A DNA stretch of 64,000 nucleotides. Origin: Nocardiopsis terrae. GTDB lineage: Bacteria; Actinomycetota; Actinomycetes; Streptosporangiales; Streptosporangiaceae. The first letter of the stretch is position 1; each line of letters starts with the position of its first letter. Below are positions 16,366 to 25,784 of the stretch, piece by piece. The stretch lies in NCBI RefSeq assembly GCF_014651695.1, contig NZ_BMXJ01000006.1:222441-286440 (forward strand), written 5' to 3'. The position numbers and the translations under genes are program-made. The notes beneath the pieces were generated by a model, which saw nothing but the letters and a program-made list of their open reading frames with translations, had not been told where the DNA came from and searched no databases.

Positions 16366-18039
16366 CTACAGCGCGTCCAGTCTCCGGCGCAGGTCGCTCT
16401 CGCTGGAGGCGGAGTACAGCGTTTCGACCAGGGCGGCCAGCACCGTGGGACGGTCCGCGCCCCGGTCGAGCATCCTCCGGGCCGCCGCCCACAGGTTCGC
16501 GGGGCGCCCGTCCCACAGGCGTTTGGCCAGGCGCTCGTGGCGGTCCAGTTCCTCCTCCCGGCCCGGGTCCCTTCCGGTCACCGGCCGGTACCAGCGGTCC
16601 TGGCCGGTCGAGTGGTGCCGACCGCTGTGCGGGGTGGCCGCCTCGTACTCGCCGTAGTGGTCCAGCCGCAGCAGTGCCCGCCGACCTCTGGACGTGGCCG
16701 GGTCGAACTCCTCCGGCGCCCCCGTCACGAGTTCACTGGCCAGGAGCGGGAACGCGAACATCCTCCGGGCCAGCGAAGCGAAGTCGCCGTCCGGCAGCAG
16801 CCGCCGCACCGCGTCCTGTCGCAGTCCGAGGGGGCGTGCCGGGTCGCGGTAGGTCTTGGCGAAGGCCGAGGTGGCCTCCCACAGGGCGTCGAGCGTCGCC
16901 CCCACCGCGACCTCGGGAAGCCGGGTCCGGGCCCCGGCCCAGCGCACCCATGCGGCGAGGACGTGCGGCATGGCCTCCTGCTCCTCGGGCAGCAGCACCA
17001 CCCGGCCGGGCAGCCAGTGCAGCAGGAACGACTCCACCTTGCGCGGGCTGACCCGCATCGGGCGCCCGCTGTCCACGTCGCAGCCGTGCGTGATGATGTG
17101 GTCCGCGCACCGGCTCGCCGCATAGGAGTCCGACAGCTCGGCGGCCTGGTCCGAGGCGAGGAACCGGGCGGCCAGCACCGCGCGCCGGTCGCGCCGCCAG
17201 ACGGGGACGGGGGAGTCCGGGACACCCCTGGGCGGGCGGGGGAGCCGCTGGACCCGGGACGCGGCCAACGCGAAGTGCGCGGCCAGCGAACCGCCGGTCA
17301 GGTCGGCCGAGGCGATGCCCACCGGTTCCACCGTGGGACCGGCGGAGGGGTCGGCCGCGGCCCCGGTGACCACGCGTTCGGTGCGCTCCAGGGCGCGGGT
17401 GAGCAGGGACCGGGCCTCGCTCAGCTCCAGTTGCTCGAAGCGGGCGAAGCCGTCGGCGCGGGCCTGTTCCCGGCACTGCTCCAGGAGCAGGTCGACCTTG
17501 GTCGTCACCCAGGCGTCGCGCAGCAGGCCGCCGCTGTTGTGGTCCACGACCAGGATGAGGGCGTGCTCGGGCGGCAGGGCGCCGGTGCTGTCGGGGGCGT
17601 CCCGGCTGAACACGCACACCACGTCGTCGGTGTCGCCGAACCGGTCACCGTTGACGTACACGGACACCGGGGTCACCGCGCCCAGCTGGGAGGCCCAGGC
17701 CGGGGCCTGCAGCCCTCGCTCCCGCAGGGCGATCATCCCCTGTTCGGCCAGTTCCCGCTGTGAGGCCGAGGTGCCCAGGGCGGTGATGGCGGCCAGCACG
17801 CCCAGGCCCGCGGGTTTTCCGGCGGCGGTGGCGTGCGTGATGAGCCCTTCGCCGAGCAGGCGTTCGACGTCGACCCCGGGCAGCCGTTCGCCCCACCAGG
17901 AGCCGAGGAGTTCGCTGAAGGCCAGTTCGGCGTCGAGCGGGTGCCGCATGGCGAGCAGGGCTCTGGCCGCGCGCAGCATCTCCTCGAAGGCGGCGGCGGG
18001 GACGTCGGGGCCTGTGGGTGAGGGCGAAGAGGAGGGCAC
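16366..18039 (-). CDS. actinobacterial protein of unknown function
   Basis: 557 residues with no domain I recognise. It is soluble, with mixed alpha/beta character in the first half (DDVVCVFSRD, ALILVVDHNSGGLLRDAWV) and a helical second half (MPHVLAAWVRWAGARTRLPE; LVETLYSASSESDLRRRLDAL). The longer open frame up to 18468 is basic and low-complexity and is rejected. The GTG at 18039 has TACGCT (18046-18051 on this strand) 6 bases upstream, a leaderless arrangement. The last ~350 residues look like a plausible nucleic-acid-independent enzyme or scaffold, but nothing catalytic can be named. Confidence 0.7.
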   Translation of the reverse strand: MPSSSPSPTGPDVPAAAFEEMLRAARALLAMRHPLDAELAFSELLGSWWGERLPGVDVERLLGEGLITHATAAGKPAGLGVLAAITALGTSASQRELAEQGMIALRERGLQAPAWASQLGAVTPVSVYVNGDRFGDTDDVVCVFSRDAPDSTGALPPEHALILVVDHNSGGLLRDAWVTTKVDLLLEQCREQARADGFARFEQLELSEARSLLTRALERTERVVTGAAADPSAGPTVEPVGIASADLTGGSLAAHFALAASRVQRLPRPPRGVPDSPVPVWRRDRRAVLAARFLASDQAAELSDSYAASRCADHIITHGCDVDSGRPMRVSPRKVESFLLHWLPGRVVLLPEEQEAMPHVLAAWVRWAGARTRLPEVAVGATLDALWEATSAFAKTYRDPARPLGLRQDAVRRLLPDGDFASLARRMFAFPLLASELVTGAPEEFDPATSRGRRALLRLDHYGEYEAATPHSGRHHSTGQDRWYRPVTGRDPGREEELDRHERLAKRLWDGRPANLWAAARRMLDRGADRPTVLAALVETLYSASSESDLRRRLDAL

Positions 18040-18113
18040 GGTCCGAGCGTATGCCAGTTGGAACCGGTGGTGATCCCGCCTGTGCACGGCGCAGCCCAGC
18101 GGTCCGGGGGCAG

Positions 18114-18159
18114 CCCGAAGCCGGGCACGGCGCCTACGGGGCCCGTACCCGGCTTCGGG
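18114..18159 (-). terminator. terminator after the three-helix-bundle gene
   Basis: 17-base arms (18114-18130, 18143-18159) with one mismatch and a 12-base loop, directly downstream of the gene ending at 18171. Confidence 0.75.
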
Positions 18160-18170
18160 ACGCCCCCGGG

Positions 18171-18458
18171 TCAGCGCGGTTCGGGAACCGCTCGGTGGCC
18201 GGTGAACAGTGTGGTGCCAGGGTGGCGGGTGGCCTTCCTGACGGCTTGTGAGGGCGGCACGGAGTTCACCATGGCCTCGAGGTGTTCGCGGGCGACCCGC
18301 TCTACGAGGTGTGGAGTGACCGTGATGCCCAGGTGTTCGACGCAGTTCCAGGTATCGCTGACACAGCGCTCGACGCAGCGGTGGGACAGACCGCTGAACT
18401 CGTCGTGAAGTCTCGCCGAGATCTGCCTGAGATCCTGGACCGGGAAGGTCTGGAGCAT
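18171..18458 (-). CDS. small protein with a three-helix-bundle dimerisation-like domain
   Basis: 95 residues. The segment ISARLHDEFSGLSHRCVERC, then VTPHLVERVAREHLEAMV, follows the pattern of the small three-helix bundle domain found in actinobacteria alone or fused to arsenate-reductase-like phosphatases. The C-terminal 25 residues are basic. ATG at 18458. Function unknown; nearby PTP gene is on the other strand and not obviously linked. Assignment is by pattern only. Confidence 0.55.
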   Translation of the reverse strand: MLQTFPVQDLRQISARLHDEFSGLSHRCVERCVSDTWNCVEHLGITVTPHLVERVAREHLEAMVNSVPPSQAVRKATRHPGTTLFTGHRAVPEPR

Positions 18459-18867
18459 TCTTGCTCACACCCCTAGCTGAAGATGGCCTGGACGGTGACC
18501 TCCACCCATTTCACTTGTTCTGGCTGGACTGTCAACCCCTCCTGCGGCACGCTGTTGATAAAACATGGGGGAGGTGCCGTTTACCCTGGTTGCTTTGTCC
18601 TCGCAGGTCAGCGAGGCGAAAAGGACGTTTCGGGCATATAACAGTCCTGTTTCGAAGAGTTCTCTGTAAACCGTCCGCCCCCGGCCATCGCTGGTAATTA
18701 TGGGAAAACACGCCCGCAAAACCCCCGGTCGGCTGTGGGGGGAGGGTTCGGTGGCCTAGCATTTACCTTCCGTGTCCGCGGCGGCCCCTCCGCCACGGCG
18801 GCCGTTGCGTGTGGACGGCTGTGTCTTATGCTTGAGCCGTGACAGCGGCCGAGAGGAGTCATGGAGC
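18459..18867. other. divergent intergenic region, relatively AT-rich
   Basis: About 400 bases separate the small gene on the minus strand from the phosphatase on the plus strand. Parts (18540-18570, 18620-18720) are clearly richer in A/T than the neighbourhood. A TATGCT near 18825 lies about 40 bases before the phosphatase start and could be its -10. Open frames on the minus strand here have no domain and no ribosome site. No repeat or RNA gene was recognised. Confidence 0.4.
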
Positions 18868-21096
18868 GTGACTCCTGGGGCCGCGGAGCCCCCGACCGGA
18901 ATCGGCGCCGCGCACCCCGCGCCACAGTGCCGCCGCGAACGGGTGGCGGGCACGGTGGCAGGGACCCCCGCGCGGTCCACGAACAACCCCGACGAAAACA
19001 CGGCTGGGGAATCCGAAGGTTCCGGAGGTGTCGAGCAGTTGAGCGCCGAGACGTCCATTCCCCCACCCCGGATCAGCGTGGCGGAACTGCCTGACGCGGT
19101 GAAATCCCTTCTCACCGACGCGCCCATCGGATTCGCGCTGCTGGGACCCGACGACGTCTTCGTTTCGATCAACCCCCGGCTGGCCACCGTCTTCGGCAGC
19201 ACCCCCGCCCGCTGCCTGGGCCGCACGCCCGCCCAGGCCCTGGCCGAGGCCGGTGACGAGGCCGGGGCCCGTGCCCAACGAACCTCCGTGGCCCGGGTGC
19301 GCGAGAGCGGGCACGCGGTGCGCGACCGCCACCGCGCCTCCTCCGGGCAGGCCTGGGACCTCACCTGGTTTCCGGTCAACGACCCCGCCAACGGCGACGA
19401 GCACATCGCCCTCATCGCCGCCCGGGACCACGAGGACGCCGACTCCCGACGCCAGGAGCAGCGCCTGCGCGCCCTGCTCCAGACGGGCAACCAGATCGTC
19501 TGGTCGGCGGGCCCGGGCGGCGACGTGCGCGAGGACTGCCCCCAGTGGCGGGCCGTGACCGGTCAGAGCCCGGACGACTACCTGGGCCGGGGCTGGCTCG
19601 ACGCCCTCCACCCCGACGACCGCAACCGGGTGGAGCGCGCCTGGGACGACGCCGTCCTGGACGTCACCCCCTTCGACACGATGTTCCGTGTGCGCACCCG
19701 CGCGGGCGGCTACGTCCACTACCGGGCCCGGGCGAACCCGGTCATGGACGGCGCCGAGACCGCCGAGTGGGTCGGCACCCTGGCCGACATCACCACCGAG
19801 CGCGAGGCGGACGAACTGCGCCAGCGCCTCAACCAGCAGCTCAGCGAGGCGGCGATGCGTACCGCCCGCCTGCAGAAGGCCACCTCGGACCTGGCCGAGG
19901 CCCTCACCGCGGACGAGGTCGTCCAGGCCATGTCCGAGATCGGGCGTTCCGGTGTGGGCGCCGACCACACCTCCGTCGCCCTCCTGGACCGGGACCGGCT
20001 GCGCCTGCGGATGCTCTCCGCGGACGGTTGCGTGGGCCTGCCCGAACGCGGGTTCGCGCTGGACTACCCCGACGTCGCGGCCAGGGCCGTCGCCGACCGG
20101 GCGCCGCGGCTGGCGGCCAGCCCGGCCGAGCTGGGCGAACTCATGGAGCACGCGCCCGAGGTGGAGAGCCTGGTCGAGCGGACCGGGGAACGCGCCTGGG
20201 TGGCGCTGCCGATGATGGCGGCGGGCCGCCCGATCGGGGCCCTGCGCTTCTCCTTCGACGCCCAGCGGGAGGTCACCGACGAGGAGCGGGTGTTCCTGGA
20301 GGCGCTCGCCGGACAGTGCGCCCTGGCCATCGGCCGGGCGATCGTCTACGAACGCGAACACGGAACCGCCGAGGAGCTCCAGCGCAGCCTGCTGCCCGAG
20401 GAGCTGCCCGAGGTGCGCGGGGTGCGCCTGGCCGCCTACTACCGGTCGGGTTCCCAGCACGTGCAGGTCGGCGGGGACTGGTACGACGCCTTCCCGCTGC
20501 CCGACGGCCGCGTCGCCGGGGTGCTCGGCGACGTCATGGGCAAGGGCATCCCGGCGGCGGCGGGAATGAGCCGGATCCGCAACGCGTTGAGGGCACTGGC
20601 GTTCTCCATGCCCGAACCAGCCGACGTGTTGACCGGACTCGACCGCATGTTCACGGCCACGGAGGGAATGGACCAGGTAACAACGCTGGTCTACTTCGTT
20701 CTGGACCCCGTCACCGGACAACTCGACCTCAGCAACGCGGGCCACCTCCCGCCGCTGGTGGTCGCCGGCAACGCGGGGCCCTCGCTGCTCGACACCGAAC
20801 CGGACACACCGCTCGGGGTCAGCTCCACGAGAGGTCACCACAAATTCTTCGTACAACCCGGTAACACTGTCGCTCTCTACTCCGATGGACTGGTTGAGAA
20901 CCGCAAACGTTCGGTCGACGCAGGTCTCGACGAGTTGCTCCGGAGAGCGTCCCAGGCCCAGCCCGAAGTGGTGGGCGATCCACAGCAGATGCTGGAGTAC
21001 CTTGTGGAGAGCATGCTCGAAGGGTATGAGCAGGACGATGACGTCACTCTGCTCGCCGTTCAGCTTCCGGTGATCGATTCCGGGTCGGAGCGGTAG
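18868..21096 (+). CDS. PAS/GAF-containing PP2C (SpoIIE/RsbU-type) serine phosphatase
   Basis: 742 residues. PAS domains at about 55-165 and 190-300 ([20 protein letters not shown]), a short coiled linker, a GAF domain (about 325-490) and a C-terminal SpoIIE/PP2C phosphatase (about 520-735) with [18 protein letters not shown] and DDDVTLLAV metal-binding motifs. Such proteins dephosphorylate anti-anti-sigma factors and so release alternative sigma factors. The GTG at 18868 is preferred because gagaggag lies 9 bases upstream; the frame is open to 18772. Only 194 bases separate it from the principal sigma factor gene. No kinase domain or anti-sigma partner is encoded beside it. Confidence 0.9.
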   Translation: MTPGAAEPPTGIGAAHPAPQCRRERVAGTVAGTPARSTNNPDENTAGESEGSGGVEQLSAETSIPPPRISVAELPDAVKSLLTDAPIGFALLGPDDVFVSINPRLATVFGSTPARCLGRTPAQALAEAGDEAGARAQRTSVARVRESGHAVRDRHRASSGQAWDLTWFPVNDPANGDEHIALIAARDHEDADSRRQEQRLRALLQTGNQIVWSAGPGGDVREDCPQWRAVTGQSPDDYLGRGWLDALHPDDRNRVERAWDDAVLDVTPFDTMFRVRTRAGGYVHYRARANPVMDGAETAEWVGTLADITTEREADELRQRLNQQLSEAAMRTARLQKATSDLAEALTADEVVQAMSEIGRSGVGADHTSVALLDRDRLRLRMLSADGCVGLPERGFALDYPDVAARAVADRAPRLAASPAELGELMEHAPEVESLVERTGERAWVALPMMAAGRPIGALRFSFDAQREVTDEERVFLEALAGQCALAIGRAIVYEREHGTAEELQRSLLPEELPEVRGVRLAAYYRSGSQHVQVGGDWYDAFPLPDGRVAGVLGDVMGKGIPAAAGMSRIRNALRALAFSMPEPADVLTGLDRMFTATEGMDQVTTLVYFVLDPVTGQLDLSNAGHLPPLVVAGNAGPSLLDTEPDTPLGVSSTRGHHKFFVQPGNTVALYSDGLVENRKRSVDAGLDELLRRASQAQPEVVGDPQQMLEYLVESMLEGYEQDDDVTLLAVQLPVIDSGSER

Positions 21097-21290
21097 ACCG
21101 TACGAACAAGTCCATTGCCTTGCCTACAGTGAAGAAGCCGCCGTGCCCCGCGAAGACGGGGGTGACCCCGGCTTCCCCGCCCAGTGGGGACGATCCCAGG
21201 CCGCAGGTGGGAGAGGGTGCAGTGCCCGGTCCCGCGTCAGCGGGCCAACGGGTCCGACAATCTCGCCACACGTCCGTTCGAGAGGTGTTT

Positions 21291-22937
21291 GTGTCATCTG
21301 CCAGTTCGACTCGCTCGAAGCAGTCCGAGTCACTGCAAGAGCCCGTCATTCAGCAGCTGATCGAGCGTGGGCGGTCCCAGGGCTTTCTTGAGCCCGAGGA
21401 CGTGCGCCGTGCCTTCGAAGAGGCCGAAATCCCGATGTCGCAGGCGCAGTCCGTGCTCCGAAGCCTCGCCAAGGAGGGCGTGACCGTACTCGTTCCGGAG
21501 TCGGCCTCCTCGCGGCGCAAGACCACACGGCGCAAGACGGCCGCTCCTCGGTCCAGCACCACGACCCGCTCGACCACGAGCCGGGCCGCCAAGCCCGCCC
21601 GTGCGGCGGCTGCCCAGGAACAGCCGGAGACGGTCACCGCCGTCGTCGACTCCTCCGAGGGCACCGCCGCCAAGAAGCCCGCGGCCAAGAAGACGGCGAC
21701 CGCGAAGAAGGCGGCCGCTCCCAAGAAGACCGCGGCGGCCAAGACCACCGCCAAGGCCCCGGCCAAGAAGACGACGGCCAAGAAGACGGCGAAGAAGGAC
21801 CTCGAACTAGCTTCGGGTTCGGGCGAGTTCGTCGAGGAGGGGCTGGACGACGACCTCGAACACACCGGTGCCGAGCTGGAGCTGGTCGAGGACGCCGACG
21901 CCCCGGCCAAGCCCGCCAAGCCCGAGACCGTCGGTGCCCCGGTCAAGCCGAGCAAGGACGACGACTCCTTCGTCCTGTACGACGATGACGACGACGCCCC
22001 CGCCGCACAGGTGGTCGCGGCCGGTGCCACCGCGGACCCGGTCAAGGACTACCTGAAGCAGATCGGCAAGGTGCCGCTCCTCAACGCCGAGCAGGAGGTC
22101 GAGCTCGCCAAGCGGATCGAGGCCGGCCTGTTCGCCGAGGAGAAGCTCTCAGAGGAGGGCGAGGTCCTCACCTTCGAGCTCCGTGACGAACTGGAGTGGA
22201 TCGCCGAGGACGGCGGCCGCGCCAAGAAGCACCTGCTCGAGGCCAACCTGCGCCTGGTCGTGTCCCTGGCCAAGCGCTACACCGGCCGCGGCATGCTGTT
22301 CCTGGACCTGATCCAGGAGGGCAACCTCGGTCTGATCCGCGCGGTGGAGAAGTTCGACTACACCAAGGGCTTCAAGTTCTCCACGTACGCCACGTGGTGG
22401 ATCCGCCAGGCGATCACCAGGGCGATGGCCGACCAGGCCCGCACCATCCGTATCCCGGTGCACATGGTCGAGGTCATCAACAAGCTGGCCCGCGTCCAGC
22501 GCCAGATGCTCCAGGACCTGGGCCGTGAGCCCACCCCGGAGGAGCTGGCCAAGGAACTCGACATGACCCCTGAGAAGGTCGTCGAGGTGCAGAAGTACGG
22601 CCGTGAGCCGATCTCCCTGCACACTCCGCTGGGCGAGGACGGCGACAGCGAGTTCGGTGACCTCATCGAGGACTCCGAGGCGATCCAGCCGGGCGAGGCG
22701 GTCAGCTTCACCCTGCTCCAGGAGCAGCTGCACTCGGTGCTCGACACCCTGTCCGAGCGCGAGGCCGGCGTCGTCTCGATGCGCTTCGGTCTGACCGACG
22801 GTCAGCCGAAGACTTTAGACGAGATCGGCAAGGTCTACGGGGTCACCCGAGAGCGCATCCGGCAGATCGAGAGCAAGACGATGTCGAAGCTCCGTCACCC
22901 CTCGCGCTCGCAGGTGCTCCGCGACTACCTGGACTAG
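21291..22937 (+). CDS. hrdB: principal RNA polymerase sigma factor (HrdB/RpoD)
   Basis: 548 residues. An N-terminal region 1.1-like part ([20 protein letters not shown]) is followed by a long Lys/Ala/Thr-rich low-complexity segment (about 60-170) and an acidic segment. Region 1.2 starts at [17 protein letters not shown], region 2 includes [20 protein letters not shown] and the -10-reading [17 protein letters not shown]. Region 4 ends with [20 protein letters not shown]. It is therefore a complete group 1 sigma factor. GTG at 21291 with gagagg upstream; an open frame back to 21120 is interpreted as leader. Confidence 0.96.
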   Translation: MSSASSTRSKQSESLQEPVIQQLIERGRSQGFLEPEDVRRAFEEAEIPMSQAQSVLRSLAKEGVTVLVPESASSRRKTTRRKTAAPRSSTTTRSTTSRAAKPARAAAAQEQPETVTAVVDSSEGTAAKKPAAKKTATAKKAAAPKKTAAAKTTAKAPAKKTTAKKTAKKDLELASGSGEFVEEGLDDDLEHTGAELELVEDADAPAKPAKPETVGAPVKPSKDDDSFVLYDDDDDAPAAQVVAAGATADPVKDYLKQIGKVPLLNAEQEVELAKRIEAGLFAEEKLSEEGEVLTFELRDELEWIAEDGGRAKKHLLEANLRLVVSLAKRYTGRGMLFLDLIQEGNLGLIRAVEKFDYTKGFKFSTYATWWIRQAITRAMADQARTIRIPVHMVEVINKLARVQRQMLQDLGREPTPEELAKELDMTPEKVVEVQKYGREPISLHTPLGEDGDSEFGDLIEDSEAIQPGEAVSFTLLQEQLHSVLDTLSEREAGVVSMRFGLTDGQPKTLDEIGKVYGVTRERIRQIESKTMSKLRHPSRSQVLRDYLD

Positions 22938-22989
22938 TCAGCCGGTCCGGGTGAAGACCCACGTTTCAGGCTGAGACGACGAAAGCGAA

Positions 22990-23026
22990 CAGGCGCGCTC
23001 TCCCGGGCTCCGGGAAGGCGCGCCTG
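22990..23026 (+). terminator. terminator after hrdB
   Basis: Perfect 9-base outer stem (caggcgcgc / gcgcgcctg) and a 6-base inner stem (tcccgg / ccggga). Confidence 0.8.
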
Positions 23027-23219
23027 TCGTGTTCGGTGCCCTGGTCCGCTCACGGGCGTGGCGACCCCCGCGTGTCCCTCGCGTGACTTCAGGCACTTCA
23101 CTGTCCCCGCACGGAGTCCGATCTCCATCCGATGCCGCCCATGCTGCCGCACGCCCTGTAGGTGTGGCATAAAGTCGCCCTGATCCGGTTTCCTGCGCTG
23201 ATCACCCCGTCCGGAGCGC

Positions 23220-23237
23220 GCGCCCGGCGACGGGCGC
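23220..23237 (-). terminator. small terminator-like hairpin after yaaA
   Basis: 7-base arms gcgcccg / cgggcgc around gcga, 50 bases beyond the yaaA stop. Confidence 0.4.
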
Positions 23238-23289
23238 TTTCGACGGCCTGGCAGCGGCCGGGGAGGGGCGAGGGGGACGCTTCACGCGG

Positions 23290-24084
23290 TCAGTCGCGGA
23301 CGATCACGTCCATCGCGCGGGCGGTCCCCGGCCTGGCCGCGGGCGGCAGTTCCACGGTGTGCCCGAGGTCCTGCAGCGCCGAGACCAGCTCCTGTGGTGT
23401 GCGGGCCTGGACGTTCTCGCTGACCAGGGCACGGGCGACGTCGCCCCGGGTGGCCTTGGCCATGTGGCTGACCACGGAACGCCTGGTCACCCCGTCCACC
23501 TCGCGCTCGCGCAGCACACGTACCGCCACGGTCCGCTCGGCCGCCTCCCCGGCGGGCTTGAAGGCCGCGGCGTAGGCCGCCGAGCGGCAGTCCACGAGCA
23601 GGCGTCCCTCCGTGAGCTCGCCGAGCGGCCCGGCCAGCGCCCTGCGCCAGTACGCGCCCAGGCCGCCCAGCGGCGGTAGCTTCACGCCCATGGCCAGCCG
23701 GTAGGGCGGCAGCCGGTCGGCGGGGCCCACCACGCCCCACAGGCCGGAGAACACCAGGATCCGGTCCCGGACGAGGGCGTCGTCCCCGTCGAGCAGCCCG
23801 GACAGGCCGAGACGGTCGTAGAGCACACCCGTGTAGAGCTCGGCGGCGCGCAGCGTGGGCGCGGTGGCCGCGTCCAGGTTGCGTTTGAGGGCGTCGCTCT
23901 GGGACACCGACAGGCCGAGGACCTCGCGTGCGGTGTCCTCGGGGCCCGAGCAGAGTTCGGCCAGCGCGGCCATGACCCGCTCCCGTGCCGGGGCCAGCTC
24001 GGGCAGGGTCAGCGCGCCCTGGTCCAGACGGGGCCCGTCACCGGAGGCGGCCTTGCCCTCGGAGGGCGGGAGCAGGATGAACAT
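23290..24084 (-). CDS. yaaA: YaaA family peroxide-stress protein
   Basis: 264 residues beginning MFILLPPSEGKAASGDGPRL, the diagnostic N-terminus of the YaaA/DUF328 family, with LYTGVLYDRLGLSGL, ILVFSGLWGVVGPADRLPPY and VDCRSAAYAAAF further on. E. coli YaaA lowers free iron during peroxide stress and binds DNA; the actinobacterial protein is assumed to be similar. ATG at 24084 with ggag upstream; the frame continues to 24306 but without a supported start. Divergent from the GNAT gene. Confidence 0.9.
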   Translation of the reverse strand: MFILLPPSEGKAASGDGPRLDQGALTLPELAPARERVMAALAELCSGPEDTAREVLGLSVSQSDALKRNLDAATAPTLRAAELYTGVLYDRLGLSGLLDGDDALVRDRILVFSGLWGVVGPADRLPPYRLAMGVKLPPLGGLGAYWRRALAGPLGELTEGRLLVDCRSAAYAAAFKPAGEAAERTVAVRVLREREVDGVTRRSVVSHMAKATRGDVARALVSENVQARTPQELVSALQDLGHTVELPPAARPGTARAMDVIVRD

Positions 24085-24278
24085 CTGAGGATTCTCCAGG
24101 TCGTGCGCGGTGCGGGGCCGAGCCCATGTTAGGCCGTCGCGCGGCGGGGCGTGCTCCTGCCGGACGCCTTCCGGGGTGCGGGGTGCCGGGTCGGGCGGGT
24201 GCGGGGGGAGGCGACCCGGTGCCCGCCCGGACGGATAGGATCTGCGGCCTTCGACCGCAGGACAGTGAGGAAACGAAC

Positions 24279-24971
24279 ATGCACGCATGGGCGGAGCGGG
24301 TGTCACGGGACTGGCCCGCGTTCCACACCCGCACGCGGGGCGGCTGGCGCTTCGGCCTGGCCGACGGGATCACCAAGCGGGCCAACTGCGCCCTGGTGCG
24401 GGATCCGGGAGCCGACGTCGAGGAGGTCACCCGGTTCTACCGTGCGTACGGGCTGCGGCCCTGCGCGCAGGTGTGGCCGGGGGAGGAGGAGGTGGACGCG
24501 CGGTTGGCCGAGCACGGTTACGCGGTGGTGGAACCGACCCTGGTACTGGCCAGAGAGCTGCGGGAACGCCCCCGGGGTCCGGGGGCGACCGGGATCTCGG
24601 ACTCCCCCACGGAGCGCTGGACGGAGCTCTTCTCCCAGACGGGCGTGAGTGCGGACCACGCCGAGGGCGTCGTGCGCATCCTGAGCCGGGTGGACGCCGT
24701 CTACGGGGTCCACGGAGACGGGGACGGCCGGGGCTGCGCGGTACTGGACGGGGAGTCGGTGGCGATCTGCGCGATGGTCACCGCGCGGGCCGCCCGCGGG
24801 CGCGGTGTGGCCGGGGCGGTGCTGGCCGACCTGCTGGTCCGGGCGTACGACAGGGGTGCTCGCCGGGCCTACCTGTGTGTGGTCGCCGACAACGAACCCG
24901 CTCTGCGGCTGTACCGGGGCGCGGGGTTCGCGGAGGTCTCGCGCTACCACAACCGGGTGCTGGCCGACTGA
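24279..24971 (+). CDS. GNAT family N-acetyltransferase
   Basis: 230 residues. The acetyl-CoA site is visible in the C-terminal half as ARGRGVAGAVLADLLVRAYD (motif A, R-G-R-G-V-A; about residues 170-190) and NEPALRLYRGAGFAEVSRYHN (motif B). The N-terminal ~100 residues form a second, degenerate GNAT-like half, as in paired-GNAT enzymes. Substrate unknown. ATG at 24279 preceded by gaggaaa. A strong hairpin follows. Confidence 0.85.
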   Translation: MHAWAERVSRDWPAFHTRTRGGWRFGLADGITKRANCALVRDPGADVEEVTRFYRAYGLRPCAQVWPGEEEVDARLAEHGYAVVEPTLVLARELRERPRGPGATGISDSPTERWTELFSQTGVSADHAEGVVRILSRVDAVYGVHGDGDGRGCAVLDGESVAICAMVTARAARGRGVAGAVLADLLVRAYDRGARRAYLCVVADNEPALRLYRGAGFAEVSRYHNRVLAD

Positions 24972-25030
24972 GACCCGTCCTCCGGCCCGGTCGCGGGCCG
25001 GAGGCGTCGGCCACGGGTCCCGACAACGAG

Positions 25031-25063
25031 GACGGCGGCCCCCGTTCTCCGGGGGCCGCCGTC
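25031..25063. terminator. bidirectional terminator
   Basis: Perfect 13-base arms (25031-25043 and 25051-25063) with a 7-base loop, between converging genes. Confidence 0.85.
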
Positions 25064-25102
25064 GACGTTTCGTGGTCGTTGTGGCTAACGCTCTACCGCG
25101 CG

Positions 25103-25309
25103 CTACTTGCTCTCGTTGAGCTTGTCCGTCTCGTCCTGGATGTCCGAGGCGATCTTGCGGATTGAGTCGTCATGCTTGCGCATGTGGTGTGCGCAGAACA
25201 GGAGTTCGCCGCCGGATTCGAACAACACTCGGACGTACGCCGGTGCACCACAGCGGTCGCAGCGGTCAGCAGCCGTCAGCGGCTGAGTGGGGGCAAGGGT
25301 TCCAGTCAC
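25103..25309 (-). CDS. DUF7455-type small zinc-ribbon protein
   Basis: 68 residues. CDRCGAPAYVRV and LLFCAHHMRKH give a CxxC...CxxH metal-binding ribbon (about residues 17-42), followed by a helical tail IASDIQDETDKLN. Family members occur widely in actinobacteria, typically beside the topoisomerase IV gene parE as here. Role unknown. GTG at 25309 with aggatgg upstream. A TTGTCA-like -35 and TATTGA-like -10 on this strand (about 25320-25350) would give a short leader. Confidence 0.8.
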   Translation of the reverse strand: MTGTLAPTQPLTAADRCDRCGAPAYVRVLFESGGELLFCAHHMRKHDDSIRKIASDIQDETDKLNESK

Positions 25310-25784
25310 TTCGCCATCCTCAATACTCGGCGTTAGTCACCTCTGACAACATCTAACCCGACCCAGACGTTCCCAACCGGACCCCGTGTACGCCGACAGC
25401 GGAATCCGCCCGATTCATGCCTGGGTGTAGCGCTATGGCACCTTTCTTGTCGGAGACCGTCCCTACTCCTTGTTGTACCCCTGGGTGAGGCACGGCTATC
25501 CCCGGAAAACGGGAGTATCCAGGTCGCATCCACCGGAGGTGGTAGTCTCGCGCGGGGCAGGCCCGTCCGACCCCGCGTCGGCCCGTGGAGCCCGTCACAG
25601 CGGCCCCGGCGACGACGCCGGCGCCCCGAATCCGGGGGACACGACTCCGCCCACACACGGTCCTGCCACGACGGAGCCCCCGGCTCGTCGTAGCCTGGCC
25701 CCCTCAACAGTCGGTGCGGCGCGGTACGAAGGGCACGCACCGCACAGCGCCCCGATTGCCCCTCAAGACGCAGGAGATGTCCGA
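25310..25784. other. divergent promoter region before parE
   Basis: 475 bases with no supported gene. The left end contains a plausible promoter for the zinc-ribbon gene (TTGTCA, 18 bases, TATTGA on the minus strand). A long open frame continues upstream of parE but has no ribosome site and no family similarity. A tagtct near 25543 could be a -10 for parE with a long leader. Confidence 0.4.

Larger units (their letters stand above)
22938..23289. other. intergenic region between hrdB and yaaA
   Basis: Apart from the hrdB terminator (22990-23026) and a small hairpin (23220-23237), I see no gene, RNA or repeat in these 350 bases. Confidence 0.4.

Noticed and set aside
18465..18719. Small minus-strand frame in the AT-rich intergenic region
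   Set aside because: No ribosome site, no domain, overlaps likely promoter DNA.
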